64,000 nucleotides of DNA from Paracamarosporium sp. OC-R06-R3 (taxonomy: Eukaryota; Ascomycota; Dothideomycetes; Pleosporales; Didymosphaeriaceae). Below the pieces are notes generated by a model, which saw only the letters and a program-made list of their open reading frames with translations, ran no database searches and had not been told where the DNA came from. The stretch lies in assembly GCA_019828545.1 (NCBI GenBank), contig JACVRA010000237.1:1-64000 (forward strand). Reading direction: 5' to 3'. This document shows, piece by piece, positions 34,445 through 46,241 of this stretch; the stretch's first letter is position 1; each line of letters starts with the position of its first letter. The position numbers and the translations under genes were made by a program.

Positions 34445-35559
34445 GTTTGTTGGGCATTATCAGGCGTCAAAACTACTTTATATATTCTGCATGTCTACGC
34501 CCACTTGGTATAAGAACGATGTTTGCACAGACCCAGTGGGACATCAAGGCCTTAGCTGCCAGAGACAGAACACTTGAATAAGAGGCGCAGGGGTATTTGT
34601 TCGTTTGGCGCAGGGGCAAGCATTCAGACTAGCTGTAAGATTTGAATTCACATGACAGGGCCCTGACAACCCTTTCGGCAAAGTGAGTATCATAAATGCT
34701 TGAGATATCATCGCTCAGATTGATTGTAAACCCGAGATATATATTTTGTTGATGCGCCATACGCATAAACTGAGCCAGGTAGTGCAGGACCGATGCCTTT
34801 TCGGACTGTGCGATACCAGAGGATTTGGTCTTATTGTGTCCCTCTAGAGGCGATTCGTTACCGCTCGAGGACACACAAGTGGCTACGGAGGTGGTACAGC
34901 ATGAAATCAGCCTACTTACTGACCAAGTTCAGCAGAACTATCTTAAGTCGAACACGCGCGACAGTATCGAGCATGTCACATCTTTATCGGCCCCACTGCC
35001 ACGACTCGTATTACGAATACGACGCATTCCATGTTTGTTCTCGTTGACCACGAAGTAGTCTAGCCGACTGGGATGAGGGCTAATTTGGTGATCGGTATTG
35101 TGTGAATTGTTATACGACGTATGCCGTGCCCCAAGATCGCCAAGCACTCTACATGACACCCTCGACGATAGCGCAAACACTAGAGCGTAAGAGGACAATT
35201 TGCCGACTTAGTGCTGATAGCGTATTCGTATCAGTTCACCATTCATTTTCGCTCCGCGATCCTACCGCGTCCCCACATTCCTAATTTCGAGGAGAAAATG
35301 TCGCTTGCTAATTTTCAAGGATTTGAAGGCCTGTAGTAGGGCTTGTCACGTGTGCCTAGCTGTAGAGACTCTTATAATAAGGAAGTGGCCATCTGATCAG
35401 TTGTGTTAAACCTCAACATCTGACCGAGGAAATAAGGTCAATTCGCTTCGCCTCTTCAGTATAAATTAGAAACGTCCTTCCATCACTTTGATTAACACCA
35501 TCTCTACGCTTCCACATCCTGTGTTCCGTTCCACCTGCGTTGTCGGCCTGTGGCAAGAG
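34445..35559. other. Intergenic, likely hides a 5' exon of the next gene
   Basis: About 1.1 kb with no independent gene. The downstream esterase lacks a signal peptide in its first clear exon, so a leader exon may be in here. The in-frame stretch 35488-35559 is open but starts with TTG. Confidence 0.4.
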
Positions 35560-37291
35560 ATGGTTTTTACAGCGCTTCCAGCCACTGCATGTGCAGCCAA
35601 TCAAATTCCTTATCCGACAGTCTTCGGAGCAAAGATTCTGGATCTTTCCGCTGCTCTGGTACAAAATTTCACGAGAGAGGTATCGGACCAGCTCTTCTAC
35701 AACCACCCGTCCATCTCCGTGAGAGGTATCGATTTTTGCAATGTCACCGTTACCTATACGCATCCAGGTCAGAACGATACCATCAACGTCGAAACATGGC
35801 TCCCAATGGATTCTTGGAATGAAAGGTTGCAAGCTGTTGGTGGTGGCGGCTACATAGCCGGTCGATTTCCGTTATCATACATTGCAATGGCTGGAGCACT
35901 CGGGGAGGGCTACGTTGCTACAAGTACCGATGGCGGAATCGGCATGAGCTATGTTCCGGGTCCTTGGGCATTGAGAAGCCCCGGAAACGTAGATATGTAT
36001 GCTCTACAGGATTTTGCATCCGTATCTTTGAATGACCAGGTATGTTTGAGCATGTCCTCGAGCGATGGTGTCCACACATGTTAACATGATCCATGACTAG
36101 GCCATTGTTGCAAAAGACATCATCACTGGTTTTTATGGTCAACCACCGAAATATTCATATTGGAGTGGTTGTTCCCAAGGTGGGCGCCAAGGCTTCATGC
36201 TTGCCCAACGTTTTCCAGATGCGTACGATGGCATCGCGGCGTCCGCTCCAGCGTTCAACTGGGCGCAATTTATCCCTGCAGCTTCATGGGCACAAGTTAT
36301 GATGGAGGTTACAAGGCAATTTCCTCAAAATTGTGAAATGAACGCGCTCACAGCCGCCGCTATCGCTGCATGCGATGCATTAGATGGTGTCACTGATGGC
36401 CTCATTAGCGACGTTGCGGGCTGTCTTTTTGACCCGTTCTCGATGATCGGCGAAGTCACCAATTGCCCATCTACAAACGAAACCGTCACCATCAGTAATG
36501 CAGCTGCCGTGATCGCGAACTTAACCTGGACTGGGCCTCGAAAAGCGAATGGAGATTTCCTCTGGTACGGTTTGGACTACCAAGCCCGATTAACAGGATC
36601 AGATGCACCGCAGGGGACCACTGCTGATCTCGGCTATGTCACAACGACCTGCGATTCGAGCGGAGCTTGTACTGGAGTCCCCACTGGTCTCGGAGAGGCT
36701 TGGCTTCAGTTCTTCGTGAAGAAGGACCCAGATTGGAATTACACTTTGATTAACTCGATTGAGGAGTTTGGACGCCTGTTCCATGCTTCTGTCCAGCAGT
36801 TCGACTCTATCATGGGAACTTCCGATAACGATCTCTCTGCATTTCGTGATTTAGGGGGTAAAATCATCACATATCACGGTCTAGTAAGTTCATAGTATAG
36901 CAGACCTCGCCAGCTTATTATATTTGTTTTTTTATCCATTCACTAACTTGTGAGTCAATAGGCAGATGGCTTGATCCCTACGAAAGGGACTAGCGACTAT
37001 TATGACAGAGCCACAAGCATCACGCCAACCATACGAGATTTTTTCCGTTACTTCGAAGTGCCAGGCCTTGCCCATTGCTCTGGTGGCTCGGGAGGTCAGC
37101 CGACTGCGACGTTTCAGGCGCTAGTTGATTGGGTCGAAAATGGTGTCATTCCAGAAACACTGCCAATTGCATTTGACGACAGCACAGGGACTCATTTCGA
37201 TAGAATCTTGTGTCCCTATCCTCAGAGAGCACAGTTAGTCTCTACATCATTAGATATTACCAAAGCGGAGTCGTATGAGTGCAAGACCTAG
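35560..37291 (+). CDS. Tannase/feruloyl esterase family protein (second copy)
   Basis: Three exons: up to 36039, 36101-36883 and 36962-37291. The introns (GTATGT...GACTAG and GTAAGT...AATAG) are phase 0. The N-terminus shows the conserved tannase start (CAANQIPYPTVFGAKIL). The catalytic parts are YWSGCSQGGRQGFMLAQRFP (nucleophile Ser after Cys), GGKIITYHGLADGLIPTKG (acidic residue) and FEVPGLAHCSGGSGG (His with its Cys partner). Several NxT/S sites and a C-terminal CPYPQRAQL phrase are typical. The first ATG at 35560 gives MVFTALPATACAANQ, too short for a convincing signal peptide, whereas relatives are secreted; either an upstream exon is missed or the 5' end is damaged. It probably acts on phenolic esters outside the cell. 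It stands in tandem with the esterase gene at 31717. Confidence 0.82.
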
Positions 37292-40200
37292 CCTTGTGCT
37301 TCCAAGGCAAGACTTCCTGTAAATACTCACGTTTGAATCTGAGAAGGTTCATTCGGTCAAGGACAGAGGCTAAGAATCCCGTGGAAAATTTACTATCTTC
37401 GCGCTGTTGCGAGACCTTTTCGTTGGATATCACTACGAGAGTGACAAGCTGGTATTCTCTCAATCGTCCTACATCGCCGATTCTAGTCCGTTCCCACAAG
37501 CATTAGAGGCCGCTGTAGAATGCTCAAGGTACAGACGTCGTTTAGGGCATTCAAACTCCTCCGCATTTGGGGAGGGATCTCTTTTGATCTACAGATGGTA
37601 AAGTTGTCGCTAACCTTCGCTGCGAACGTAGAGACTATTTTTGAAGACTGTTTCCTCTCAAAGTAGACATGATGACATAAAGCTGTGTTGGAGAATTTTA
37701 CTTCCATCAGTCCAGACTCGTAATTTAAATATGTTTCTGACGTCGTTAACCTTACAGCAATCGAAATCATCATGAAAATATCGTAGGACAGACTTGTTCC
37801 ATGCTACATACTAATGGGCCGAACCGCCTAGGTAACTGCACACGTCTCGTGGAACGCACTTCCGGAGCATCGATTATCAGTATAGGTGAAATTTTGACTC
37901 ATAGCATTGCTAAATTCCGAATTCAATCGTCTCGTGCAAGAATGTGTTGCACAAAGGCTCCGATCGCTCTCGCTGAATCTTCATTGTGAACGTATAGTGT
38001 ACGGTTCAAGCACCATCCTGAGGCTGATAAGAGTTTACGTCTATCGAAGTAGTCAAATATCCTGTTGCCTGAGAATTATTGGTCATTGCATCGGTTAAAT
38101 AATGGAAGTTTTCCGGCGGTGTGAGCTCAGTGTGATCCTAACACCATCGTTGGTCGAGCATTGTCCCCACACGACGTCGTCCAACCCCATCGTGATCCTC
38201 CATCAACATTCACAGTTATGTATTGGCTTACATAAAGATTTTTGATGCTGTATAAGACATAACGTTGAAGGATCTCGCGAGGTCGGCCCAGGGGCCGTCG
38301 ACTAGCCGAAATTGTCGTGTTTGAGGATAGACCCCTGTAAGGCTTCGACAGCTATAGCAAAATTCGGATTCGCCCAGACGCCCACCGAAAAACGACCGCA
38401 CACCCGTTGGCGTTACTCAGCATGAGGCGCGTGGTTCGAGTCGCTTTTGGGGCGGTTATAACATTGTCATTCGAAAAGAACGTCTTCGCGGACTGAACTG
38501 AGGCCAGGCCCAGACTCAGCCGAAATAACGCTCCTACCTGGGAACTTTCCCGGGGGTTAGTTCGATTTGGCAAACAAGCTCAAGCTGAAATACAGCCTCG
38601 TGAGGATATGTCCGTGTGGCCTAACGAAATATGCGAGCGATTGGCTATTACGAGAACTTGCCCATGCGATAACGACGACGCGAAGTTTAGGAAATGTTCG
38701 GTATGAGCCAAAATGAAGAGAACGCTGAAATGTCTTAGGAACTATCAAGATTGTGCTGTGGTGATGCAAACCACACGGTGCAGCGTACACTCCGGACTCC
38801 GAGCTGCAACAATTTCTAGACAGTGTCCCTTCCCCTATCTATCTTAGTTCGTGCTTGAAGATTATCATAAGCTTATCCGTATGTTATTGAATGATATCAA
38901 GACGACCGGCCTACAAGCCATCGTTTCTGAAGGCAGAAGCGTTTCGGGAAGCAAGGGACATCCGCAGTATCAAGATGACAACATTCTATACCTTGACGAT
39001 TATCCCCACGAATGACTGTTCCAGCATGTAGTGGTAATGGTACCGCGGGAACTACAGCTTGTGGGCTTCTTAGCGGGCGCCCAACGTGTATCATACATTT
39101 CTTCGGGGGATAAGTGATATATCCCAATCACTTCATCAAGTGTTTATGGAATAAACCTGGACATATGTGTGTTTCTCGAGAAACATCGTTGAAATTGCCG
39201 GTGCAGGCCCAACGCTTTTCCCCATCAATCATTAACTTGTGAAAGCCATGTTGATGGATTCAAAGTTTACCTTACGGCCGGAGACTTTGAGTGCAGCGTA
39301 GGGCCTAACGGCATAAATAGGAAAGGAAGTGGGTGTTGCAACCGCTGTACAATCTGTCTACGATGGTTCACCTGCGAGTAGACTTTGTTATGATATTCCC
39401 CCGAATGAGCCTTCTATGTGGACGTACGAAAGCTTAAAGCGTGTCTTGAGATTGTTAGACTTGGCGCCAAGATTATTGTGGACAACTCAAGGATCACACG
39501 AAGACAGCCAGAGATGTAAGTAAAATAAAAGCAATTCTACTGTGATTTTGTAGCTAGGAAGGTAAAGCTGGCACTGATGCTCTGCTTTACTAGGTTAGAA
39601 GGAAACTGATAAGGATCGAAGCGTTACGATATGACCCTATCAGCGCAACGGAACGACCACACAAGTAGGCATTATGGATGAAGTGATAGCTTGACTGTGA
39701 GATGGAGCATTGTTGAATGTAGTAGAAGAAATCGTAAAATTCGTTTTAGTTAATTGTTTGGTTATTGTTTGTTGACTATTGTATAGAAATCCAACTGACT
39801 AGATCTATTGAATACAGTAGTGTAAACTTATCTTTCTAATATGTGAATCCCATCTTCTCGTAATCTTATCTGTAGAATCTGTACAATTCGGCTAGAGACA
39901 CGCGAAATATTTGTGGGAAGAGTTGATAGTATGCATTTGAGATAGTTGAGTAGATGGATTGGTCTACCAGTCTGTGGCAATGTAGTATGTTCCATCCACG
40001 ATCCTTGAACTCGGACGGGTCAACATTCTAGGATTAGAAAGATTCTGCTGCACTGCTGAGAAAGCCTCCAGTGGTGTTCATTGATCTAAAATCCAGTCAG
40101 AATTTTGGTTAGGAGTAGAACGTTACTATTTCATAGCTTGATCCATGAACTAGAGACTACCTAGTATCAGCGCATCTGTAAGCGCTCGGCACCACCAGGT

Positions 40201-41224
40201 GACATACTATGATGGATGATTATATTGTTGATCTTTATAGTGCGAACAAGCCCCTTCACGAGAAGCACCTTATCTAAGTATAACCAAACTGTTAGGACTG
40301 ATGGTCTTTCATATACTAGCGTGGATAGATTAGGCTTGCAGTGGCGGATGCTTTGACAATGCCGTTAGCAAACCTATTGAATTGATCACATTGGCGAAGT
40401 GTCTCGTTCTGGCTCGGGAACCATTTGCCGGTCGGAGTCTCCAAATCGCTCGCATGTATACTGATCGTACATAACTAGTGTACTGTAGGATTGAAGACAC
40501 TGTGAAGATTTAATGCTGGCGCTCCAACAATGATCCCCTCGAACAGTTCTGGGTTGCTCGGCGCAGCTTTAAATCTTTGATAGACACCCTGTTAGCATGC
40601 GAGGAGGCACAACTTCTACAGCGGTGTGCTTCATCGATACGCCATCAACTTGCTTTAGGACGTCTTTTTTGATAACAATGGCAGCTTAGAATAGGCACTA
40701 GACCAAATCTCTACATACAAACTTCCAGCTAATGAAGAAAGGCTATGCTAGTTAAAACGATCCATGTGGGACTTGGAGAAGGAGTAATTATAGGATATAG
40801 CTCTGATTGGTTACGAATGTATACTTTGCAATATGATTCGAAGATATATAGCATAAGAAACGAAGGGTTTTTTATCGGCATCTAGGCGGAAGGTTGTAGA
40901 AAGGCTTTATAATTACAATTTGGCGTTAGTTTCGTCATAAACCTTTCGTGTAGGCTGCGCTTGTGGGCCTTGTGCGGATGTTTTATGGATAGGTATTTCC
41001 GTGTGACATCTTAGAGAGCATAAAGTCATTGGACTTTTCCACTAGATTATTTATTTATGTTTCGAGGGCGCTCAGGATGTGTTCTGCCATACCCGGGACC
41101 TTTCGTAGTATATAGCGTCACTCTCTTGCCAATAACTCCAACCAATGATTGTAGAAGACTAACATGAGTCATATCAAAATTTTTGTAAATGAGCGTGAGG
41201 CATGTTCCAAGTACGAGCTATCCA
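37292..41224. other. Large gene-poor stretch
   Basis: About 3.9 kb with no supportable gene. Frames of 60-106 codons occur on both strands, overlap each other and lack motifs. Composition shifts to AT-rich between roughly 39540 and 41060. No terminal repeats, transposase motif or RNA gene was found. Heavily decayed transposon DNA is the most likely origin but cannot be shown. Confidence 0.5.
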
Positions 41225-42526
41225 CTACTTCCTGTGTAAGGTTTCCTGACTTCCCGTCTCAGAATGCGAGAGCGTATCATCGCGAAGCAAGAAGTCATCT
41301 AGCGACTGTCCTGGCTTCGGATTTGATAAAGTTCCAAAGCTCATATCTTTCGTGCCAACTGTACTTGGACGTGGGTCCATTTGGATAGCAATTGACGGTG
41401 TTTCGCCCGAGCTGTGCTCCTTTGAATGTCCTCGACGGCTGCGAGCATCTGTACTTTGCGGTATTGAAGATCCAGTACCATAGTTGCTTGTGTAGGTCTT
41501 TACCCTAGAGATAGCGGCGTCAAGGAGCGTGTTGAGTGCCGGTAGAGAAGCGACTACAACACCAAAGGTGATGTCGATGTAATTCCAAACATAGATCTCG
41601 TAATATTGCCACGTTATGTCGTCAAGATAATTGGTGATGATGCGATTTCGCAGTATGGAGGCAATAGTCGACATGCCCCCGAGTGCGAATATTGAGGTGA
41701 TGCGTAGCTTCTTCTGCCAGGGTATACGAAGGCGAAGGACGATGGTGATGGGGACGCAGAGAAGGGTGACGTCGGTGATAATGTGTACAATGCGGCCTTG
41801 AAGACTGATCGCTTTGGCATCGAGACACTTGATCTGTCGCGGGTCTTTCATCTGGCCAATGTAAATGAGCGAGTAGCGCGAAGGGACTGGAGTGCACTGA
41901 AATGCTTCCAAGCAGACGTTGAGTGGAAGCAAAATGACAAAGAGACCGATGAAAATGTAGTGTGTTCTCATCCAACGCTCGCTCGCCAGTCCAGTTATTC
42001 GTCTGTTTGATAGGGCAATGCTGAGTTTGACGGAGAAGACGCAGAAGTAGAAGACCCACTGCTGGCTCTGAGCGGCTCGCATATACCAATACATCTCATT
42101 GTAGGTGCAGTCGTAGATGTGCTTTCCTAGGCATCCTTTGGTATGGGAGACCGCGCTGAGGGACAAGTAAACAAGAGCACCAATCTGTGGGATTCAGCTG
42201 GAAATTACTACAACGCAGAATTCTCAACTACTTACAGCCCCGGGTATGATCATCCAGTCATCGAGACCAAATTTCCTTGTCCTAAAGAGCCTTGTCCATA
42301 GTCGCACGGTAGTAAATAGTAGGATAAAGAAGATAGAGAACCCTTCTCCGACGCTGAGCGACGGACCACGAGTTTCGAACTTGTAGTCTTCAGGCCGTGG
42401 AGGGCCAAAGGGTTGAGAAGCATTCGGGTTTAACTGCGATGGCGCGATAATGACCATCGCACGTCGTATCCAAGCGTCTGACTGACTATTTGGGGCATGC
42501 CCCATAAGAGCTGAATGGTTCGACAT
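41225..42526 (-). CDS. Rhodopsin-like (Pth11-type) integral membrane protein
   Basis: Exon 1 (42526-42236) and exon 2 (42184-41225) are joined over a 51-bp intron (GTAAGT donor, CACAG acceptor) to give FGLDDWMIIPGAIGALVYLSLS. The DDW motif and the second helix are therefore intact. Other family phrases are MYWYMRAAQSQQWVFYFCVFSVKLSIALSNRRITG (residues about 132-166; key parts are the SVKLSI helix and the basic NRR loop), CLEAFQCTPV, LCVPITIVLRLRIPWQKKLRI and ITWQYYEIYVWNYIDITFGVVVASLPAL. Seven helices are followed by a long Ser-rich cytoplasmic tail. Length is about 416 aa. These proteins lie in the plasma membrane and are candidate receptors in plant-associated fungi. The gene is transcribed away from the MFS gene, 0.7 kb off; linkage to the metabolite genes is only positional. 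Confidence 0.85.
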
Positions 42527-43231
42527 GAGGATTCGTATTCGACATGTCGTTAAGAAACGCCCCTATCTGTCCGAAATCTTCTTGTTCAGGGTGGGCGAGT
42601 CTTGTCTTTCTAGACGCCCCAGGAAAGGTTGGTTGGGGGCGAAGCTGACATTCCAATATAACGTGGGATCGAAATTTCAGCCGTTACAGAACATATGGAG
42701 ATGCCGATCCTGTGATTCGGTCCCTGTCCATTGGTGACCGTAGCATCCCTGTTGGGGGCTGAATTCCAGGTGCATGCGGCATGCGCCGGAGTTTATTACC
42801 GTAGAGATTTTCTCACAAGGGCTGACCGGGGAGGCTGGTGGCTAATCAGAAAACAGGACAAGGCGTAAAAGTGGCTCTCTATGATGATGGAAAGGTAGTG
42901 ATTGGTGCTTAGCTCAGCCTTTATGAGAAAATCTCTACGGTAGGTGAATGCCTATTTCGGCGCTGGTCTCCGTCCTGCCCTGGCATTCTGCGCACCCATG
43001 CTTTTAATTGTTTTCGTGTCATCACCGCCAAGCAATGGGCGGTGTGTGTCTGGTATCGCCTCCCTGGGTACACAGCACAACCCCTCCTTCCGGTTTAGCC
43101 CGATGCAGATGCCGATCAGCGTTCCGCGTTGGGAGAAAGCATCGTCTCAATGATACCACGAGTTTGATAGAACTCAACGGCGCCCCCCAAAAGACACTTT
43201 CTCGAGTTCTGCTCACTCCCCGCGATTGATC
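42527..43231. other. Divergent promoter region with a MITE-like insertion
   Basis: The 705-bp spacer between the rhodopsin-like gene and the MFS gene contains the inverted-repeat element described separately at 42797-42942. Nothing else was recognised. Confidence 0.6.
42797..42942. mobile_element. MITE-like element with TA flanks (Tc1/mariner type)
   Basis: A 142-bp unit (42799-42940) is bordered on both sides by TA. Its ends are inverted copies: CCGTAGAGATTTTCTCA at 42799-42815 and the exact complement at 42924-42940. The similarity continues inward for about 12 more bases (CAAGGGCTGACC against TAAAGGCTGAGC read from the other end) with three mismatches, two of them transitions of the kind RIP makes. 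It has no coding capacity. TA target duplication, short length and terminal inverted repeats of about 29 bp fit a non-autonomous element moved by a Tc1/mariner (including Fot1/Pogo) transposase located elsewhere. A hairpin regulatory structure is a less likely alternative. Confidence 0.75.
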
Positions 43232-44827
43232 ATGGGCTTAAACGAGCATGGCCAACCTGAGACCGACACAGTGGTGTGTATGACCTACGACGCTACGCGA
43301 CCTTTGTGCTCACGGCGCACCAGGAATGGGATAGCGATAGCGACCCCGATAACCCGCTCAACTGGCCAAACTCTCGCAAGTGGATCAACGTGGGCATCAT
43401 CTCGAGCCAGGCCACACTGTCGCCAATTGCATCTACCATCTTAGCCATTGCTGCAGCAGCAATCGCAGATGACTTCCATCTTACCGATTCGTATACCCCC
43501 GCGCTTCCTACGGGATTGTACGTTCTTGGGCTTGGACTCGGACCACTCGTTCTCGCACCGTGCTCGGAACTATACGGTCGGAAAATTGTGTATATCTGCA
43601 GTCTGCTCGTGTTCACAGTCTTGAATGTGGGGTGCGCATTGGCCAACAACATCACTGCATTGTCCATCTTGAGGCTGCTGAGTGGGGTAGCTGGGTCTGC
43701 AGGGCCAAGTCTGGGAGCGGGAAGTATTGGCGACATGTTCGTCGTGGAAGAGCGTGGAAGAGCTCAATCACTGTATTCTTTCGGGCCAGTTATGGGACCT
43801 GTCTTGGGAGGAGTGATTGGTGGCTTCGTTGTTGCTCGCACTCATGGATGGTCGTGGTTGATGTGGATTGTGGCTATCGCCTCAGGCATCATCACCATGC
43901 TGTCTGCACTGTTCCTGCGAGAGACATACAGGCCGTTTCTCCTCTCGCGGAAATACAGAGCCAGACAGAAAGAAACTTCTAGGATCGCTCTTACTACCAC
44001 AGAGTCAATTAACGCGAGGGTACTAATTGGAAGAGCAATAGGAAGGCCGATCCGCCTGCTCTTCACATCTCCTATATGCGCATTTATGAGTATATACCTG
44101 TCTATGTTTGTTGCTCCATCAGCATTCTGTTCTGGTCACTGATGCTCCTAGGATCTATGGCATACTCTACCTACACCTTATCACCATTCTGCTCTTGTTC
44201 GGCCCCACTGAGATGCATGGTCTCTTCACCTATCACTGGAAGGGTGGTACCACAGGGCTGGCCTATCTAGGAGCTGGTATTGGGAGCTTGATTGGGATGT
44301 TCATAACTGCCAAATTCATGAACGCTTCTTTTACTGCGGCCCTTCAGAGGCAAGAACAAAGGAGTGGTTCTTCACTTCCTACTCCTGAACTCAGACTACC
44401 ATTCTTACAGTTGGGCATGGTCATCATTCCTGTGGGCTTGATAGTCTTCGCCTGGAGCGCTGCACGTACGCACTGGATTGTCCCACTTCTAGGCGCATGT
44501 ATCTTTGGCACAGGTATGCTGATGGCATACGTATGTATCCACACATACTTGGTTGACTGCTTTACGATATGGTCGGCCAGTGCATTAGCTGCTGCCATTG
44601 TAACGCGATGCGTCATAACTAGCGCTTTTTGTGTTGTCGGGTTTGAGCTGTACGGGAAGTTGGGTTATGACTGGTAAGTTGTCCTTCACTCTAAACTAGT
44701 AGTATCTTATATTGACATAGTAAGGGGCTCGATGTTGCTTGCTTTTCTCTGTATAGTCATGATACCTGTTCCATTCTACCTCCAACGATACGGCCCTCGG
44801 CTCCGGGAAAAGCAAATCAAGTTTTAA
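43232..44827 (+). CDS. MFS transporter (DHA1-type, drug/metabolite export)
   Basis: Four exons: 43232-43273, 43324-44105, 44152-44673 and 44725-44827. The first intron (50 bp) joins MGLNEHGQPETDTV to EWDSDSDPDNPLNWP, the typical start of fungal DHA1 exporters. The second (46 bp, GTTTGT donor) joins YLSM to IYGILYLHLITILL, restoring helix 7. The third gives DWGSMLLAFLCIVMIPVPFYLQRYGP, the usual last helix and end. Motif A-like LYGRKIVYI follows helix 2, RLLSGVAGSAG is in helix 4 and GPVMGPVLGGVIGGF in helix 5 is the antiporter motif C. About 482 aa and 12 helices are expected in the plasma membrane. Its 3' end overlaps that of the PrpD-like gene by 11 bp on opposite strands. It probably exports the product of the adjacent gene set. 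Confidence 0.87.
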
Positions 44828-46241
44828 GAGAAACGTCGACTGCCATGATATCAAATAGCTCGTCTATTACCGCGTCATTTCGCTTAGTTAGATTGAGTAA
44901 ATTCTCAATGGTCGCCAAAGAAAATGACCCTTTCCTCATGTTTGATTCAAACTTTTGAAGCACAAGATCTAGTGTTTCAGGATGCTTTGGATGACCGATA
45001 GGGAAGTGTACCACAACTTCCGCGAGGTCTTTTCCGTCTATCAGCTGAATTTTGATAGCATTCGCCCCAGAACGGATCTTTGGATTGAGGTAGTCTTGGG
45101 TGAATTGGTCGTCCTCTACAACGGTCATCTTCTCTCGCAAGCTTTCGACCCGGGAATCCCCTACCCATGGACTGTCGTCGTCGTAATCGCCACTTTCGAC
45201 GAAAGAGCCCTTGATCAGTGTGACTGCAACAATGTATTGTAGACAGTGATCTCGATCGGCACGATTGCGTAGGGGACCGACCTTATCGATGATGGTCTTC
45301 GCAGCCGATTGTGTCCGGATTGTGAACGTCTTAATATCCTCGATCTTGATGTTTTCAGTCTTCATTGTTTCAGCGAGCTGCAGAGCTGCTTGTGCTGCGG
45401 AAATCGCATGCGCCTCTGCAGCAACTAACTTGAAGAAATGATACTCGATCACGAAACTACCGTATGCCCTTGGGAGCACAAAAGTGTTCCCCCCAAATAG
45501 TGCATCGTAGAAGCCCCATCGCGGAGTTGTTAGGACAGTTGGTGCGCCGGGCTGGCCGGCTCTAGCGAGCAAGCAGAGATTAACAGCGCGCGAGCAAGCA
45601 TCTCCTGCTGCCCAACCTTTTCTCGGGCCTGCATTCGGTGCTTGTCGAAAAGTGCGAAGCGGGTGCCCGTCTTGCCATGCATGGCTCAAGGCACTGAGAG
45701 CTTGTTCTTTGTCCAGCTGCATTAAATGCGCAACAACAGCAGTAGATGCGATCTTGACAAGTATCGTATGATCTAGACCGTGACCGTTGAATGCATTTTT
45801 GATCTGGAAAATGCCCTGTATCTCGTATGCTTTGATTTGTGCAGTAAGGACTTCCTTGAGCGTTATCGGCGCATGACTACGCGAGCACCATCCCGCAACA
45901 GCAAGAATGGCGCCCAGATTATCGCTGGGGTGACCCCATTCTGCTCCTGGATAGGCATCGTTGTGATCAAGGTACCGGATCAGGGAACCCAGGTCAAAAG
46001 CCCCTTTGACTGGGTCAAGTTCGAACATCGTGCCGGGTAGTTTGAAACCATTCGGGACTATCGTTCCGGAGACCACAGGTCCAACAAAGGAGCGCGCTTC
46101 TGCGGAATGCGCCAGTGTTTCTATGGCGCACCCTAATGAATCGAGAAGTGCAATGCGGGCCCGTTCGAATGCCGAGGAAGAAGTGATTGGGATGTCGTAA
46201 ACGTAGTCGATGATGTCGACAAGCACTTGATCGTACTGCAT
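44817..46241 (-). CDS. PrpD-family 2-methylcitrate dehydratase-like enzyme (alkylcitrate dehydratase candidate)
   Basis: Single exon; ATG at 46241 (MQYDQVLVDIIDYV) gives 474 aa. An open extension to 46502 has no family similarity and is leader. MmgE/PrpD landmarks: ALLDSLGCAIE near residue 32, GAFDLGSLIRYLDHNDAYPGAEWGHPSDN near 80-108 (active-site segment with DHND and EWGHPSDN), HGLDHTILVKIA near 172, and AGPRKGWAAGDACSRAVNL with the Lys of the core. PrpD dehydrates 2-methylcitrate to 2-methylaconitate in the methylcitrate cycle; relatives in metabolite clusters dehydrate alkylcitrates. The lack of an obvious mitochondrial targeting peptide and the company of a citrate synthase, a decarboxylase-like relative and an exporter suggest a role in specialised metabolism rather than in propionate use. 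It is transcribed in the same direction as the next gene (spacer 279 bp). Confidence 0.85.
   Translation of the reverse strand: MQYDQVLVDIIDYVYDIPITSSSAFERARIALLDSLGCAIETLAHSAEARSFVGPVVSGTIVPNGFKLPGTMFELDPVKGAFDLGSLIRYLDHNDAYPGAEWGHPSDNLGAILAVAGWCSRSHAPITLKEVLTAQIKAYEIQGIFQIKNAFNGHGLDHTILVKIASTAVVAHLMQLDKEQALSALSHAWQDGHPLRTFRQAPNAGPRKGWAAGDACSRAVNLCLLARAGQPGAPTVLTTPRWGFYDALFGGNTFVLPRAYGSFVIEYHFFKLVAAEAHAISAAQAALQLAETMKTENIKIEDIKTFTIRTQSAAKTIIDKVGPLRNRADRDHCLQYIVAVTLIKGSFVESGDYDDDSPWVGDSRVESLREKMTVVEDDQFTQDYLNPKIRSGANAIKIQLIDGKDLAEVVVHFPIGHPKHPETLDLVLQKFESNMRKGSFSLATIENLLNLTKRNDAVIDELFDIMAVDVSLKT

Noticed and set aside
34094..34513. 139-codon plus-strand frame
   Set aside because: Begins with a non-ATG codon and lies antisense to a better candidate with a signal peptide.
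31717..37291. Idea that the two esterases are a recent tandem duplicate
   Set aside because: Intron positions and most of the sequence differ; only the catalytic blocks are shared.
37292..41224. Search for transposon coding remains in the largest empty stretch
   Set aside because: No transposase, integrase or reverse-transcriptase motif and no terminal repeats could be found by eye, so no element is named.
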